From Anaerolineae bacterium (GTDB lineage: Bacteria > Chloroflexota > Anaerolineae > Aggregatilineales > Phototrophicaceae), in NCBI GenBank assembly GCA_022843385.1, contig JALHNT010000016.1, forward strand, positions 1 through 64,000: a DNA stretch of 64,000 nucleotides, in the 5' to 3' direction. The notes under the pieces are model-generated. The model was not told the origin of the DNA. It searched no databases and worked only from the letters and a program-made list of their open reading frames with translations. The position numbers and the translations under genes are program-made. Each line of letters begins with the position of its first letter. The stretch's first letter is position 1. Of the stretch, positions 55,497 to 63,639 are shown one piece after another.

Positions 55497-55862
55497 ATGC
55501 ATAACGCCAACACCTGGTTCGAAATCCCTGCCGCTGATTTTGACCGCGCCGTTCGTTTCTACAGCGCCATTCTGAATGCCCCGCTGCGGACCGAAGTTTT
55601 CATGGGTACCCCCAATGCCTTCTTTCCAGCCGATCGGGACGGCGCGGGCGGAGCGGTTGTTCAGGGCGAGGGCTATGTTCCGGCGCAATCCGGCACCGTG
55701 ATCTATCTGAATGCCGACGGTCATCTGGATGAGATTGTCAGCCGGATCGAGCCAGCCGGTGGCAAAGTGCTCAACCCGCGCATTGACATCGGCGATCCTG
55801 GATTGATCGCCTTCTTCATCGACTCGGAAGGCAACAAGGTCGGCCTGCACCAGCCGCGATAA
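55497..55862 (+). CDS. VOC (glyoxalase/bleomycin-resistance) family protein
   Basis: 121 residues: a single glyoxalase-like unit pair with NTWFEIPAADFDRAVRFYS at the start and GLIAFFIDSEGNKVGLHQ at the end. GAGGAG precedes the ATG. Members bind metals or small ligands; the substrate is not evident. VOC proteins are often found beside YafY-type regulators, as here. Confidence 0.85.
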   Translation: MHNANTWFEIPAADFDRAVRFYSAILNAPLRTEVFMGTPNAFFPADRDGAGGAVVQGEGYVPAQSGTVIYLNADGHLDEIVSRIEPAGGKVLNPRIDIGDPGLIAFFIDSEGNKVGLHQPR

Positions 55863-55885
55863 GCCGATCCGTTTCCACATCCCCC

Positions 55886-55916
55886 AACAGGCAGAGAATC
55901 CCGTTCTGCCTGTTGC
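55886..55916 (+). terminator. Hairpin after the VOC gene
   Basis: CAACAGGCAGA (55886-55896) pairs perfectly with TCTGCCTGTTG (55906-55916) over a 9-base loop. No T-run follows, so termination strength is uncertain. Confidence 0.5.
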
Positions 55917-55937
55917 GATTCCCTCTGGTGTGAACTC

Positions 55938-55966
55938 TTGTGACCCCTCGATGAATTCTGTACAAT
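55938..55966 (+). promoter_or_regulatory. Predicted promoter of the ClpP-like gene
   Basis: TTGTGA (55938-55943) and TACAAT (55961-55966) with 17 bp between. The leader to ATG 56065 would be about 90 nt. Confidence 0.55.
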
Positions 55967-56064
55967 GACCCTGCTAAATGGGGGGATACGCGCCCTTGCG
56001 CCTGCGATTACAATAGAAGTTGAAGAAACCCCATTGCCGTTATGATTCAGGAGAGGACAGCAAG

Positions 56065-56697
56065 ATGACCTACCACAAGAATCACCTGACAGGCATCGCT
56101 CTGGAATATCGCGCGGGTATTGGTAAGGAAAGTGAAGCACCCCGCCTGACCGTTGAGACCGTCGATAATCACATCTACTTCTATGCCGACGTCGATAGTG
56201 ATCGCTGCCTGGCGTTGATGCGTGCGCTGCGGACGGCCGATTCGAGCCTGCGCGCCGAGTATCTGTCGCGCGGGATGGAAGGGATGCCACCCATCCCGAT
56301 TTGGCTGCATATCCATTCTTACGGCGGTGATCTGTTCACCGGCTTCAGCGCCGCTGACCAGTTGGCGATGATTAAGTCCCCCATCTACTCGGTGGTCGAG
56401 GGCATCTGTGCCAGCGCGGCGACGCTGATCTCGATGTCCTGCACCCGGCGTTTCATCCTGCCCAACAGCTTCATGCTCATCCACCAGCTTTCCGGGTTCA
56501 AGTGGGGGACGCATGAGCAGTTCAAGGACGAGATGACGTTGCAGAACAAGGCGATGGATCGGCTGGTCGAATTCTATGGCAAGCGCTCCAAAGTCACCGC
56601 CGATGCGGTGCGTGCCATGCTCACCCACGATTACTGGATGGACGCCGAAACCTGTGTCCAGCAGGGCTTCGTCGATGAAATTCAGCAGGCGGCATAA
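56065..56697 (+). CDS. ClpP-like serine protease subunit
   Basis: 210 residues from ATG 56065 (AGGAGAGG upstream). The ClpP/crotonase fold is visible: PIWLHIHSYGGDLFTGFSAA, then EGICASAATLIS with nucleophile Ser117, LPNSFMLIHQLSG with His140, and Asp189 in THDYWMDAE, so the triad aligns. The oxyanion and nucleophile loops differ from housekeeping ClpP (ASAAT instead of ASMGA). An about 30-residue N-terminal stretch replaces the usual axial loop. It is monocistronic, with no Clp ATPase nearby. It may be a divergent ClpP partner or a prohead-type protease. Confidence 0.8.
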   Translation: MTYHKNHLTGIALEYRAGIGKESEAPRLTVETVDNHIYFYADVDSDRCLALMRALRTADSSLRAEYLSRGMEGMPPIPIWLHIHSYGGDLFTGFSAADQLAMIKSPIYSVVEGICASAATLISMSCTRRFILPNSFMLIHQLSGFKWGTHEQFKDEMTLQNKAMDRLVEFYGKRSKVTADAVRAMLTHDYWMDAETCVQQGFVDEIQQAA

Positions 56698-56716
56698 CCT
56701 GATCGGCTGAACTCAG

Positions 56717-56754
56717 ACAAAACAGGCGCGGGAAACCGCGTCTGTTTTGTTTTC
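56717..56754 (+). terminator. Terminator of the ClpP-like gene
   Basis: A 15-bp stem (56717-56731 with 56736-56750, one G-T pair) closed by a GAAA tetraloop and followed by TTT. Confidence 0.85.
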
Positions 56755-56809
56755 ACCTGCGCTTCATCTTCATGCGTTACGGTAGAGACAGGATGAAGGA
56801 TGAACCGAA

Positions 56810-57244
56810 ATGATGGAAACCACAACGCTGATTGATCTCGATGCACAGTGGGAATGCGAGTGGCTGGAACTCGATCCACACCTGTATGAATTCATGCGCC
56901 CGGAGCAGGTGGCGGATGTGGCCGCCTGGACTTTTGACCGGCGCCGGGTGGAAGGCTGGGCTGCCTATCTCTACCGTGACTTTGAACTGCCGGCGACTGT
57001 GATGGGCATGGGCTGCTGGCTTTACATCGACAGCGCCCCCTCGCCCTCTCGTCTCTATGTTAACCATCAATATCTCGGCGAGTATCACGCGCCGCCGGAT
57101 GATGCACCCCCTTTTGAACTGGATGTGACGCCGCATATCCATGCCGGAACCAACCAGATCGCATTTCGTGTAGAAGGGGACTCCAGCGGCACGTTTCATG
57201 GCCTGAGCCTGCACCTGATTCCACAGGAAGTGGATGTTCGATGA
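56810..57244 (+). CDS. Small GH2-type jelly-roll (sugar-binding-like) protein, copy 1
   Basis: 144 residues that look like the N-terminal sugar-binding domain of GH2 glycosidases, standing alone: AAYLYRDFELP, then SRLYVNHQYLGEYH, FELDVTPHIHAGTNQIAFRV and a final strand. No catalytic barrel follows. No signal peptide. It overlaps the next gene, a diverged homologue, by ATGA. A carbohydrate or ligand-binding role is inferred from fold only. Confidence 0.6.
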   Translation: MMETTTLIDLDAQWECEWLELDPHLYEFMRPEQVADVAAWTFDRRRVEGWAAYLYRDFELPATVMGMGCWLYIDSAPSPSRLYVNHQYLGEYHAPPDDAPPFELDVTPHIHAGTNQIAFRVEGDSSGTFHGLSLHLIPQEVDVR

Positions 57245-57657
57245 AGACTGTTCATCTCGACCATGACTGGCGCTACTTCCCGACCGAAGACCTTGACCCG
57301 GCTTATGGCGCGTCGCAGTTAGACGAATCATCCTGGGGAGTGCTGAACGACCTCAAGGATGTGCCGCGTGATGTCGTCGCTTTCTACGGTACGCTCCATC
57401 TCAAAAAGACCTTTGACCTCGAACCAATTGGCGAAGTCTGCCTTCGCTATCATCTTCACCTGGAGTCGGCACCACCGGCCACCCAGGTCTTCGTCAACGG
57501 CTGGCACGTGGGGACAACCCAGGCGGAGAAGGCGCTGGTATCCGATGTCACCGATTATGTGACGCTGGAAGGCAATGTCATTCTTCTCAAGGTCAGCCGC
57601 AAGAAGGGCGATATTGGAGCGGTCTATCTGCTCCCGATTCCGTGTGCTGGGGTGTAG
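57241..57657 (+). CDS. Small GH2-type jelly-roll (sugar-binding-like) protein, copy 2
   Basis: 138 residues with the same pattern as the preceding gene: HDWRYFP, FYGTLHLKKTFDLEP, ATQVFVNGWHVGTTQ, VSDVTDYVTLEGNVILLKV. It is translated from the ATGA overlap, so the two products are probably made in equal amounts and may form a complex. No enzyme domain is attached. Confidence 0.6.
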   Translation: MKTVHLDHDWRYFPTEDLDPAYGASQLDESSWGVLNDLKDVPRDVVAFYGTLHLKKTFDLEPIGEVCLRYHLHLESAPPATQVFVNGWHVGTTQAEKALVSDVTDYVTLEGNVILLKVSRKKGDIGAVYLLPIPCAGV

Positions 57658-57691
57658 TCATTCCGCGCCCGACTGCCGGACTTCGCTTACA

Positions 57692-57720
57692 TTGACGCAC
57701 CTATAGCCTTCCGATACAAT
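57692..57720 (+). promoter_or_regulatory. Predicted promoter of miaB
   Basis: TTGACG (57692-57697) and TACAAT (57715-57720) with 17 bp spacing, about 37 bp before ATG 57757. Confidence 0.6.
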
Positions 57721-57756
57721 ACCGCCATTCTATTACAGTAAGTGGTCACCTGCGGT

Positions 57757-59172
57757 ATGAAGTATTTCATCGATACGCTGGGGTGCCAGATGAACCTGGC
57801 TGACTCACAGCTCCTGGCATCCGAGATGGAAAAGCTCGGTCACCGGCTCACGCTGGATATGGATGAAGCCGATATTCTGGTGGTCAACACCTGCGTTGTG
57901 CGCCAGTCCGCCGAAGACAAGGCCTTCAACCGCCTGCACGAATTCAATCATCTCAAGAAACACCATCCCAACCGCATCATCGGCGTCATGGGCTGTCTGG
58001 TTGGCGTACAGGATGCGCTGCGGTTGCGCAAGCGCGTGCCGTTCGTCGATGTATTCATGGCTCCCAGCGACCCTCAGCCGATGGTCGATTTCCTCTACAG
58101 CCGGATGGATGAAGGCGAAGCGCTGGCCTATGAAGCGCGCGCCCGTGAAGAACGGGATGCCTTACAGGATGGCGATATACTGTTGGCTGAACACGAGCAG
58201 GGCAGCCTCATCAGCGCTCACGTGCCGGTGGTGTATGGCTGCTCTCATGCCTGTTCTTTCTGCATCATCCCCCGGCGTCGCGGCGTCGAGCGCAGCCGCA
58301 GCGTTGGTGAGATCGTCGCCCATGTCCGCAGCCTGGCGCTGCAAGGGGTCAAGGAGATCACGCTGCTGGGGCAGATCGTGGATCGCTATGGCAAGGATAT
58401 TCCCGACGGGCCTGACCTGGCTGATCTGCTGCGCGTCGTTCACAGTGCCGCCGAAGAGACCGGGCTGGAACGCATCCGTTTCCTCACCAGCCACCCCAAC
58501 TGGATGACCGACAAACTGCTTGATACCGTTGCCGAACTGCCGCGCGTGATGCCCGTCATCGAAGTGCCGGTGCAGGCCGGTGATGACACCGTGCTGGAAA
58601 ACATGAAGCGCGGCTACACCACCGACCAGTATCGCCTTCTGATCGCCAACATCCGCTCGCGCATCCCGGATGTCGCCATCCACACTGACATCATCGTTGG
58701 CTTCCCCGGCGAAACCGAGGAACAATTTCAACATACCGTTGACCTGCTGGCCGAGCTGAAGCTCGACAAGGTGCATCTGGCGCGTTACTCTCCGCGTCCC
58801 CACACCGTCAGCGCTCGCCTGATGGAAGATGATGTCAGCGACGAAGACAAACGCCTGCGTCATCAGCGCATCGAGGAATTGCAGGCCGGTGTGCTGGCCG
58901 AGATCAATGCGCGTTATCTGGGGCAAACGCTGCCGGTGCTGGTCGAGGAGCGCCATAAAGGCAAGTGGCGCGGACGCACGCCGCAGAACAAGCTGGTATT
59001 TTTCGATGACGCCCGTGAATGGAAAGGGCAGGTGGTAGACGTAGAAATCACCTGGACTGGCCCGTGGAGTATGCAGGGACGGCTGCCTCATGCGACCGAA
59101 TCGTTCCCGATTTCCATCTTCGCGACTCATCATGCGCAGGAATCGCAGATTGCGCTACAATCAGAATTGTGA
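57757..59172 (+). CDS. miaB: tRNA-2-methylthio-N6-dimethylallyladenosine synthase
   Basis: 471 residues from ATG 57757; an in-frame GTG lies at 57742. The N-terminal MTTase domain has the three auxiliary-cluster Cys in TLGCQMN, VVNTCVVR and VMGCLV. The radical SAM domain has CSHACSFC and IIPRRRG. TDIIVGFPGETEEQF and RYSPRPHT follow, and then a C-terminal TRAM domain (about 385-450). It adds a methylthio group to i6A37 of tRNAs. An about 20-residue tail follows TRAM. It has its own promoter. Confidence 0.9.
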   Translation: MKYFIDTLGCQMNLADSQLLASEMEKLGHRLTLDMDEADILVVNTCVVRQSAEDKAFNRLHEFNHLKKHHPNRIIGVMGCLVGVQDALRLRKRVPFVDVFMAPSDPQPMVDFLYSRMDEGEALAYEARAREERDALQDGDILLAEHEQGSLISAHVPVVYGCSHACSFCIIPRRRGVERSRSVGEIVAHVRSLALQGVKEITLLGQIVDRYGKDIPDGPDLADLLRVVHSAAEETGLERIRFLTSHPNWMTDKLLDTVAELPRVMPVIEVPVQAGDDTVLENMKRGYTTDQYRLLIANIRSRIPDVAIHTDIIVGFPGETEEQFQHTVDLLAELKLDKVHLARYSPRPHTVSARLMEDDVSDEDKRLRHQRIEELQAGVLAEINARYLGQTLPVLVEERHKGKWRGRTPQNKLVFFDDAREWKGQVVDVEITWTGPWSMQGRLPHATESFPISIFATHHAQESQIALQSEL

Positions 59173-59196
59173 ATTCGCGCCCTTTTAGCGTATACT
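59167..59196 (+). promoter_or_regulatory. Predicted promoter of the V4R-like gene
   Basis: TTGTGA (59167-59172) and TATACT (59191-59196) with 18 bp spacing. The -35 overlaps the last codons of miaB. Confidence 0.5.
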
Positions 59197-59258
59197 CATC
59201 AGTATGCCATTAGCTGACCTGTTTGGTTGTACTCACACCGACTGGAGGACTTCGCAGA

Positions 59259-59891
59259 ATGCCACCGGAAAAAAGCGGTTATTACTATCCCAATAAGTTT
59301 GCCCGCATCTTCATCGACGCGATGGAAGAAGTGATGGGCAAGAATGGTCTGAACGCCGTTCTCCACCTGGCGAAGCTCGATAACCTGATCGGCAATTACC
59401 CGCCGGATAACCTGGAAAAAGCCTTCGACTTCGCTGACTTCACGGCGTTGTGCGTGGCTCTGGAAGAAATGTATGGGCCGCGCGGTGGGCGTGGTCTGGC
59501 TCTCCGTGTCGGACGTACCTTGTTTGCCGATGCCCTGCGCGGCTTTGGCGCGTTGGCTGGTGTCGGCGACCTGGCCTTCAAGGTGCTGCCCCTAAGCGCC
59601 AAGCTCAAGGTTGGCGTTCCGGCCATGGCGAATATCTTCAGCCAGTTCTCCGATCAGATTTCCAACGTCTTTGAAGAAGGCGATGATCGTATCATCTACA
59701 CGTTGGAACGCTGCCCGATGTGCTGGGGGCGCAAGACCGATAAGGCCGTTTGCTATGTAGGGCAGGGGCTGTTGCAGGAAGGTCTGCGCTGGGTTTCTGG
59801 CGGACGTGAATTCAAGGTCGATCTCTCGACCTGTATTGGCACCGGCGACCCGGTCGGCCGTTACATCATCTACAAAGAGCCGATTGAGTAA
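59259..59891 (+). CDS. V4R (4-vinyl reductase-like) domain protein
   Basis: 210 residues from ATG 59259 with TGGAGGAC upstream. N-terminal helices (NKFARIFIDAMEEVMGKNGL) precede a V4R-like region containing ALRVGRTLFADALRGFG, LERCPMCWGRK with two Cys, and VDLSTCIGTGDPVGRY. V4R domains bind small hydrophobic ligands or metals in regulators and tetrapyrrole enzymes. Here there is no output domain. The assignment is by pattern and moderately sure. Confidence 0.6.
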   Translation: MPPEKSGYYYPNKFARIFIDAMEEVMGKNGLNAVLHLAKLDNLIGNYPPDNLEKAFDFADFTALCVALEEMYGPRGGRGLALRVGRTLFADALRGFGALAGVGDLAFKVLPLSAKLKVGVPAMANIFSQFSDQISNVFEEGDDRIIYTLERCPMCWGRKTDKAVCYVGQGLLQEGLRWVSGGREFKVDLSTCIGTGDPVGRYIIYKEPIE

Positions 59892-59933
59892 ACAGTCAGC
59901 CTCTCAGCAATGGCATTGAAGACCAGTCAGATC

Positions 59934-59961
59934 AGGGCGGTAGAAATCATCCGCCCTTTTT
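59934..59961. terminator. Terminator between the V4R-like and SDR genes
   Basis: AGGGCGG (59934-59940) pairs with CCGCCCT (59951-59957), followed by TTTT. It lies between convergent genes. Confidence 0.7.
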
Positions 59962-59971
59962 GAATTTTGCC

Positions 59972-60796
59972 TCAGTTGAGTTCCGATCCCCCATCCACAT
60001 TGTAGGTTTGACCGGTGATGTAGTCCCCTTCTTCCGAAGCCAGGAAGGCGCACATCGCGCCAATCTGCTCGGCAGTTCCCGCCCGCTTCAGCGGCACGCG
60101 CTCGATGCGTTGCTTGAGCCATTCGCCCGGTTGCAACCCATCGCGCTTCGCCAGCACTTCGTCGAGTTGATACCATAACTGGGTTGGCACCACGCTGGGG
60201 CAGATGGCATTGACGTTGATGCCATAAGCCGCTAAGGCCATGGCCGCACCCTGGGTAATCGTGATGACCGCGCTCTTGGACACCGAGTAGTGAATGGCAT
60301 CGGCTCGCCCGCGACGTCCGGCAATCGATGAAATGTTGATGATCTTGCCGTAGCTCTTGTCGGCTTTGCCCGCCTGTTTCACGCTCTCTGGCAACTGCGC
60401 CACCATCTGATTGGCGACGGTTTGCAGACAGAAGAACAACCCGCGCTGGTTCACCCGCAGCAGGGTATCCCACCGTTCCGGTGTCATTTCCAGCAGTCCC
60501 ACCCGTTCCGAAAGACCCGCATTATTCACCAGAATGTCGATGCGTCCATAGCGCGCCGTCACATCTCGCACCATCTGGGCGACCGCATCGGTATCGCCAA
60601 TGTCAATTGGGTAGGCCAGCGCTTCTGCACCCACGCTGGAGAAGTGTTCGGTTGCTTTGTAAACGGTCTCGCGGTTGATCTCGGCTACGATGACATGCGC
60701 CCCTTCGCGGGCAAAGTACTCACCGATTCCATAGCCGATGCCCCGTCCTGCGCCGGTGACAATCGCGATTTTTCCCTGTAGTCGTTGTGCGTTCAT
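59972..60796 (-). CDS. Short-chain dehydrogenase/reductase
   Basis: 274 residues, classical SDR. The cofactor site is IVTGAGRGIGYGIG, followed by LVNNAG. The catalytic Ser is in IINISSIAGRRG and the Tyr-x3-Lys in HYSVSKSAV. The end, YITGQTYNVDGG, is typical of sugar or polyol dehydrogenases of the FabG type. It lies 32 bp downstream of a cupin gene on the same strand and near two zinc alcohol dehydrogenases read the other way, suggesting a sugar/polyol oxidation locus. Confidence 0.9.
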   Translation of the reverse strand: MNAQRLQGKIAIVTGAGRGIGYGIGEYFAREGAHVIVAEINRETVYKATEHFSSVGAEALAYPIDIGDTDAVAQMVRDVTARYGRIDILVNNAGLSERVGLLEMTPERWDTLLRVNQRGLFFCLQTVANQMVAQLPESVKQAGKADKSYGKIINISSIAGRRGRADAIHYSVSKSAVITITQGAAMALAAYGINVNAICPSVVPTQLWYQLDEVLAKRDGLQPGEWLKQRIERVPLKRAGTAEQIGAMCAFLASEEGDYITGQTYNVDGGSELN

Positions 60797-60828
60797 GATG
60801 CTCGCTGTCTGGTTGAAAGGTCTCGGCT

Positions 60829-61245
60829 TTAGCGGCTGGTCGATTGCTCAAGTTCGGCAGGCTGCGTTGGCATGTCAGCCTGGGGTTTCTTGGGCGGAAT
60901 GATGCAGAGGAAGGTGAATGGTTCGTCCGTCAGATTCTCAAACTGATGACGTTCCCAACCAGGGATATACACAATGTCCCCGGCCTGAACTTCCTGGAAT
61001 TCCTCGCCCAGCATGACCTTCGCCCGGCCATTCATAATCATCACGCCGTGATCGTGACCGTGTTGATCGAGGCTGGAAAAACCGCGCGGCGGAATGGTGA
61101 AGAAGCGCAGCACAAAATTCGCTGCGCCGTCTTCTGCGCCAATCAACACCTGCTTGGTGGCGTTGTTGGTCACATAACTGGTCACATCGACCCCATCCCA
61201 GCGCCAATCTGGCCCGTCACCAACCCGACGATGAATTACACCCAT
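60829..61245 (-). CDS. Single-domain cupin protein
   Basis: 138 residues. Cupin motif 1 is seen in SLDQHGHDHGVMIMNGRAKV (His-x-His-x3 and following residues) and motif 2 in DIVYIPGWERHQFEN, giving a probable three-His metal site. The substrate is unknown; such proteins are often sugar isomerases or ligand sensors. It is co-directional with the SDR and divergent from the two alcohol dehydrogenases. Confidence 0.8.
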   Translation of the reverse strand: MGVIHRRVGDGPDWRWDGVDVTSYVTNNATKQVLIGAEDGAANFVLRFFTIPPRGFSSLDQHGHDHGVMIMNGRAKVMLGEEFQEVQAGDIVYIPGWERHQFENLTDEPFTFLCIIPPKKPQADMPTQPAELEQSTSR

Positions 61246-61336
61246 CCTGATTTCTCCTTCACATCACATGAAACGAACGCAACCTGAGTATACCATGCAC
61301 AAATGTGATGGACATGCACATTCTCCCAATTCTGCT

Positions 61337-61342
61337 TATAAT
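61337..61342 (+). promoter_or_regulatory. TATAAT -10 box of the alcohol dehydrogenase pair
   Basis: A perfect TATAAT 39 bp before ATG 61382, with AGGAATAAGG as ribosome binding site. No good -35 is visible. Confidence 0.4.
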
Positions 61343-61381
61343 CTCGGCACGAGACTGAACAGCCGAGTAGAGGAATAAGGT

Positions 61382-62419
61382 ATGGTAGCGCAGACAATGA
61401 AGGCCGCCATTTACAGTGGCCCCGGCGACATCCGCATAGAAGATTACCCGATGCCGACTCCCCCATCGGCCGGGGAGATTCTGGTGCGGGTGCGCGCCTG
61501 TGGCGTGTGTGGCAGCGATGTGACCGATTGGTATATGACGCCGCGCGCGCCGGTTGTGATGGGGCATGAGCCGGCTGGCGATGTGGTCGCAGTGGGCGAG
61601 GGAGTGACCAGTTTCAAAGTGGGAGATCGAGTGGCGCTGCATCATCATGTGCCGTGTATGGTCTGTGATCTATGTATGCATGGCAGCTATACCCAGTGTC
61701 CGACCTTCAGGAAAACCCGTCTGTATCCAGCCGGCATGGCCGAATATGTCCGGGTGCCGGCGGAAATCGTCGAGCGCGACATCCTGAAGCTGCCGGATGA
61801 CATGCCCTATGAAGTGGGGGCGCTGGTCGAGCCAGTGGCCTGCTGTGTCCGGGCGCTGGATCGGGCCGATGTCAAGCAGGGCGATCATGTGCTGATCGTC
61901 GGCGCGGGTTTCAATGGCATCGTCATGGGGATGCTGGCACCGCACTGGGGCGCTAACAAAGTCGTCATCTTGGATCGGCTGCCGATCCGTATCGAGCGCG
62001 CCCGTTCGATGGGCTTCACCGTCATCAATGTTGATGATGCCGATATGAACGATCAGGTGAAAGCCTGGGCGGGTGGACGCGGCCCGCACGCCGTGCTGGT
62101 GACGGTGACCAACGAGCCGGGGCTGAACATGGCCTTTGATCTGTGCGCCCCCGGCGGGACGGTGCTGCTCTACGGCCCGACCAAGCCGGAATATCGCTGG
62201 CCGCTGAACACCAACCGGGTGCTGTTCCAGGAAATTAATATCAAGGGAACCTATTCGGCTGGCCCGTATGACACGCGGCGCACCCTGTCCCTGTTGCAGG
62301 ATAAGCTGATCGATGCCAACCTGTTGATTACGCATCGATTTTCCATTGACGAAGCCGATAAAGCCTGGCACCTCACCAAAGCTGCCGGCGATTCTTTGAA
62401 AGTGATGGTGGAACTCTGA
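61382..62419 (+). CDS. Zinc-dependent medium-chain dehydrogenase, first copy
   Basis: 345 residues. Catalytic zinc ligands are seen in ACGVCGSDVT and VMGHEPAG. The structural zinc site is CMVCDLCMHGSYTQC. The nucleotide-binding Rossmann region starts at HVLIVGAGFNGIVMGM. The type is that of sorbitol/threonine-like dehydrogenases acting on polyols or sugars. Its stop shares one base with the next start (TGATG), so it is coupled to a second dehydrogenase. Confidence 0.9.
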   Translation: MVAQTMKAAIYSGPGDIRIEDYPMPTPPSAGEILVRVRACGVCGSDVTDWYMTPRAPVVMGHEPAGDVVAVGEGVTSFKVGDRVALHHHVPCMVCDLCMHGSYTQCPTFRKTRLYPAGMAEYVRVPAEIVERDILKLPDDMPYEVGALVEPVACCVRALDRADVKQGDHVLIVGAGFNGIVMGMLAPHWGANKVVILDRLPIRIERARSMGFTVINVDDADMNDQVKAWAGGRGPHAVLVTVTNEPGLNMAFDLCAPGGTVLLYGPTKPEYRWPLNTNRVLFQEINIKGTYSAGPYDTRRTLSLLQDKLIDANLLITHRFSIDEADKAWHLTKAAGDSLKVMVEL

Positions 62420-63468
62420 TGGCACAGACGATGCGCGGTGTTTATTTCCTTGAACCGGGCAAGCTGGAAATGCGCGAAGTGCCGGTGCCAACGCCCGGCC
62501 CCGGCGAGGTGGTCATCAAGGTCGAGTCGGCCACCACCTGTGGCACCGATCTGAAAGCCTACCGGCGTGGGCACAAACTCTTCAAGCCGCCTATGCCCTT
62601 CGGTCACGAATACGCTGGGGTCATCAGCGCGGTGGGGGCGGGCGTCACCCGCTTCAAGGAAGGCGACGCGGTTGCCGGAACCAATGCGGCTCCCTGCAAC
62701 CAGTGCTTCTACTGCAAACATGGCCGCCAGCAGCTATGCGTTGAATTGGAAGGGCGCTTTAACTTCGGTTCGTATGCCGAGTATCATCGCATCACCGAGC
62801 CGATCGTGGCGCAGAATCTCTTTCACAAACCCGATCACGTCCCCTTCACCGAAGCCTCGTTCGTCGAACCACTGGGCTGTGCTGTGCTATGCGCCCAGTA
62901 CAGCGATGTACAACTGGGCGATACGGTGGCGATCATCGGCGTCGGCGCGCAGGGCTTGATGCAGATTCAGCTCATGAAAGCGATGGGGGCCTCCAAAGTC
63001 ATCGCCATCGGGCGCGCCAAAGGACGCCTGGAACGCGCCAGTCAGGTGGGTGCCGATGTCCTGTTCAGCAGTCTGGATGGTGATCCGGTGCAGTTCGTTA
63101 AGGATCAGACCGGTGGATTGGGCGCGGATGTCGTCATCGAAGCGGCGGGCAGCGCCGACACCTGGACACAGGCGCTGCTGATGGCACGCAACGGCGGGAC
63201 GGTCATCCAGTTCAGCGGCTTGCCCGGCGGCACTCAGGTCAGCTTCGATGCCACCAAGCTCCACTACGGCGAGATCACTATGAAGGGTGTTTTCCATATG
63301 AACCCGCGCGCCGCCGAACTGGCGATGCAGATGCTCGCCACCGGCACAGTTACAGTCAAGCCGATCCTGGATGGGATTGCGCCGCTGTCGCAGGTCGAAG
63401 AGAGTCTGCTGAAGATGCAGCGCAGCGAAGTCATTAAGCTCGCTATCGTCCCCAGCCTGGCTGAGTAA
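62419..63468 (+). CDS. Zinc-dependent medium-chain dehydrogenase, second copy
   Basis: 349 residues, same superfamily as the preceding gene but clearly diverged. Catalytic zinc region TTCGTDLKAYRRG and PFGHEYAG, structural zinc CNQCFYCKHGRQQLC, and cofactor fold TVAIIGVGAQGLMQIQLM. Acidic or basic residues selecting NAD(P) are not judged. It may oxidise a later or alternative polyol. A strong terminator ends the operon. Confidence 0.9.
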   Translation: MAQTMRGVYFLEPGKLEMREVPVPTPGPGEVVIKVESATTCGTDLKAYRRGHKLFKPPMPFGHEYAGVISAVGAGVTRFKEGDAVAGTNAAPCNQCFYCKHGRQQLCVELEGRFNFGSYAEYHRITEPIVAQNLFHKPDHVPFTEASFVEPLGCAVLCAQYSDVQLGDTVAIIGVGAQGLMQIQLMKAMGASKVIAIGRAKGRLERASQVGADVLFSSLDGDPVQFVKDQTGGLGADVVIEAAGSADTWTQALLMARNGGTVIQFSGLPGGTQVSFDATKLHYGEITMKGVFHMNPRAAELAMQMLATGTVTVKPILDGIAPLSQVEESLLKMQRSEVIKLAIVPSLAE

Positions 63469-63479
63469 CCATAAGAACC

Positions 63480-63506
63480 GGGTGATGAGAAATCATCACC
63501 CTTGTT
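63480..63506 (+). terminator. Terminator of the dehydrogenase operon
   Basis: GGGTGATGA (63480-63488) pairs with TCATCACCC (63493-63501) around a GAAA tetraloop, followed by TTGTT. Confidence 0.8.
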
Positions 63507-63639
63507 ACAGTTTCCTCACACTCGCAGCCGGCTCGTCGCTGACTTATGTCCTATCGCCGGACTCTTCATTCGCTGCTGCTCATAACATCGGCTACAATAA
63601 AGAGAGTGTCCGGGAAGTTCATATCCGGGGGAATTTGCC

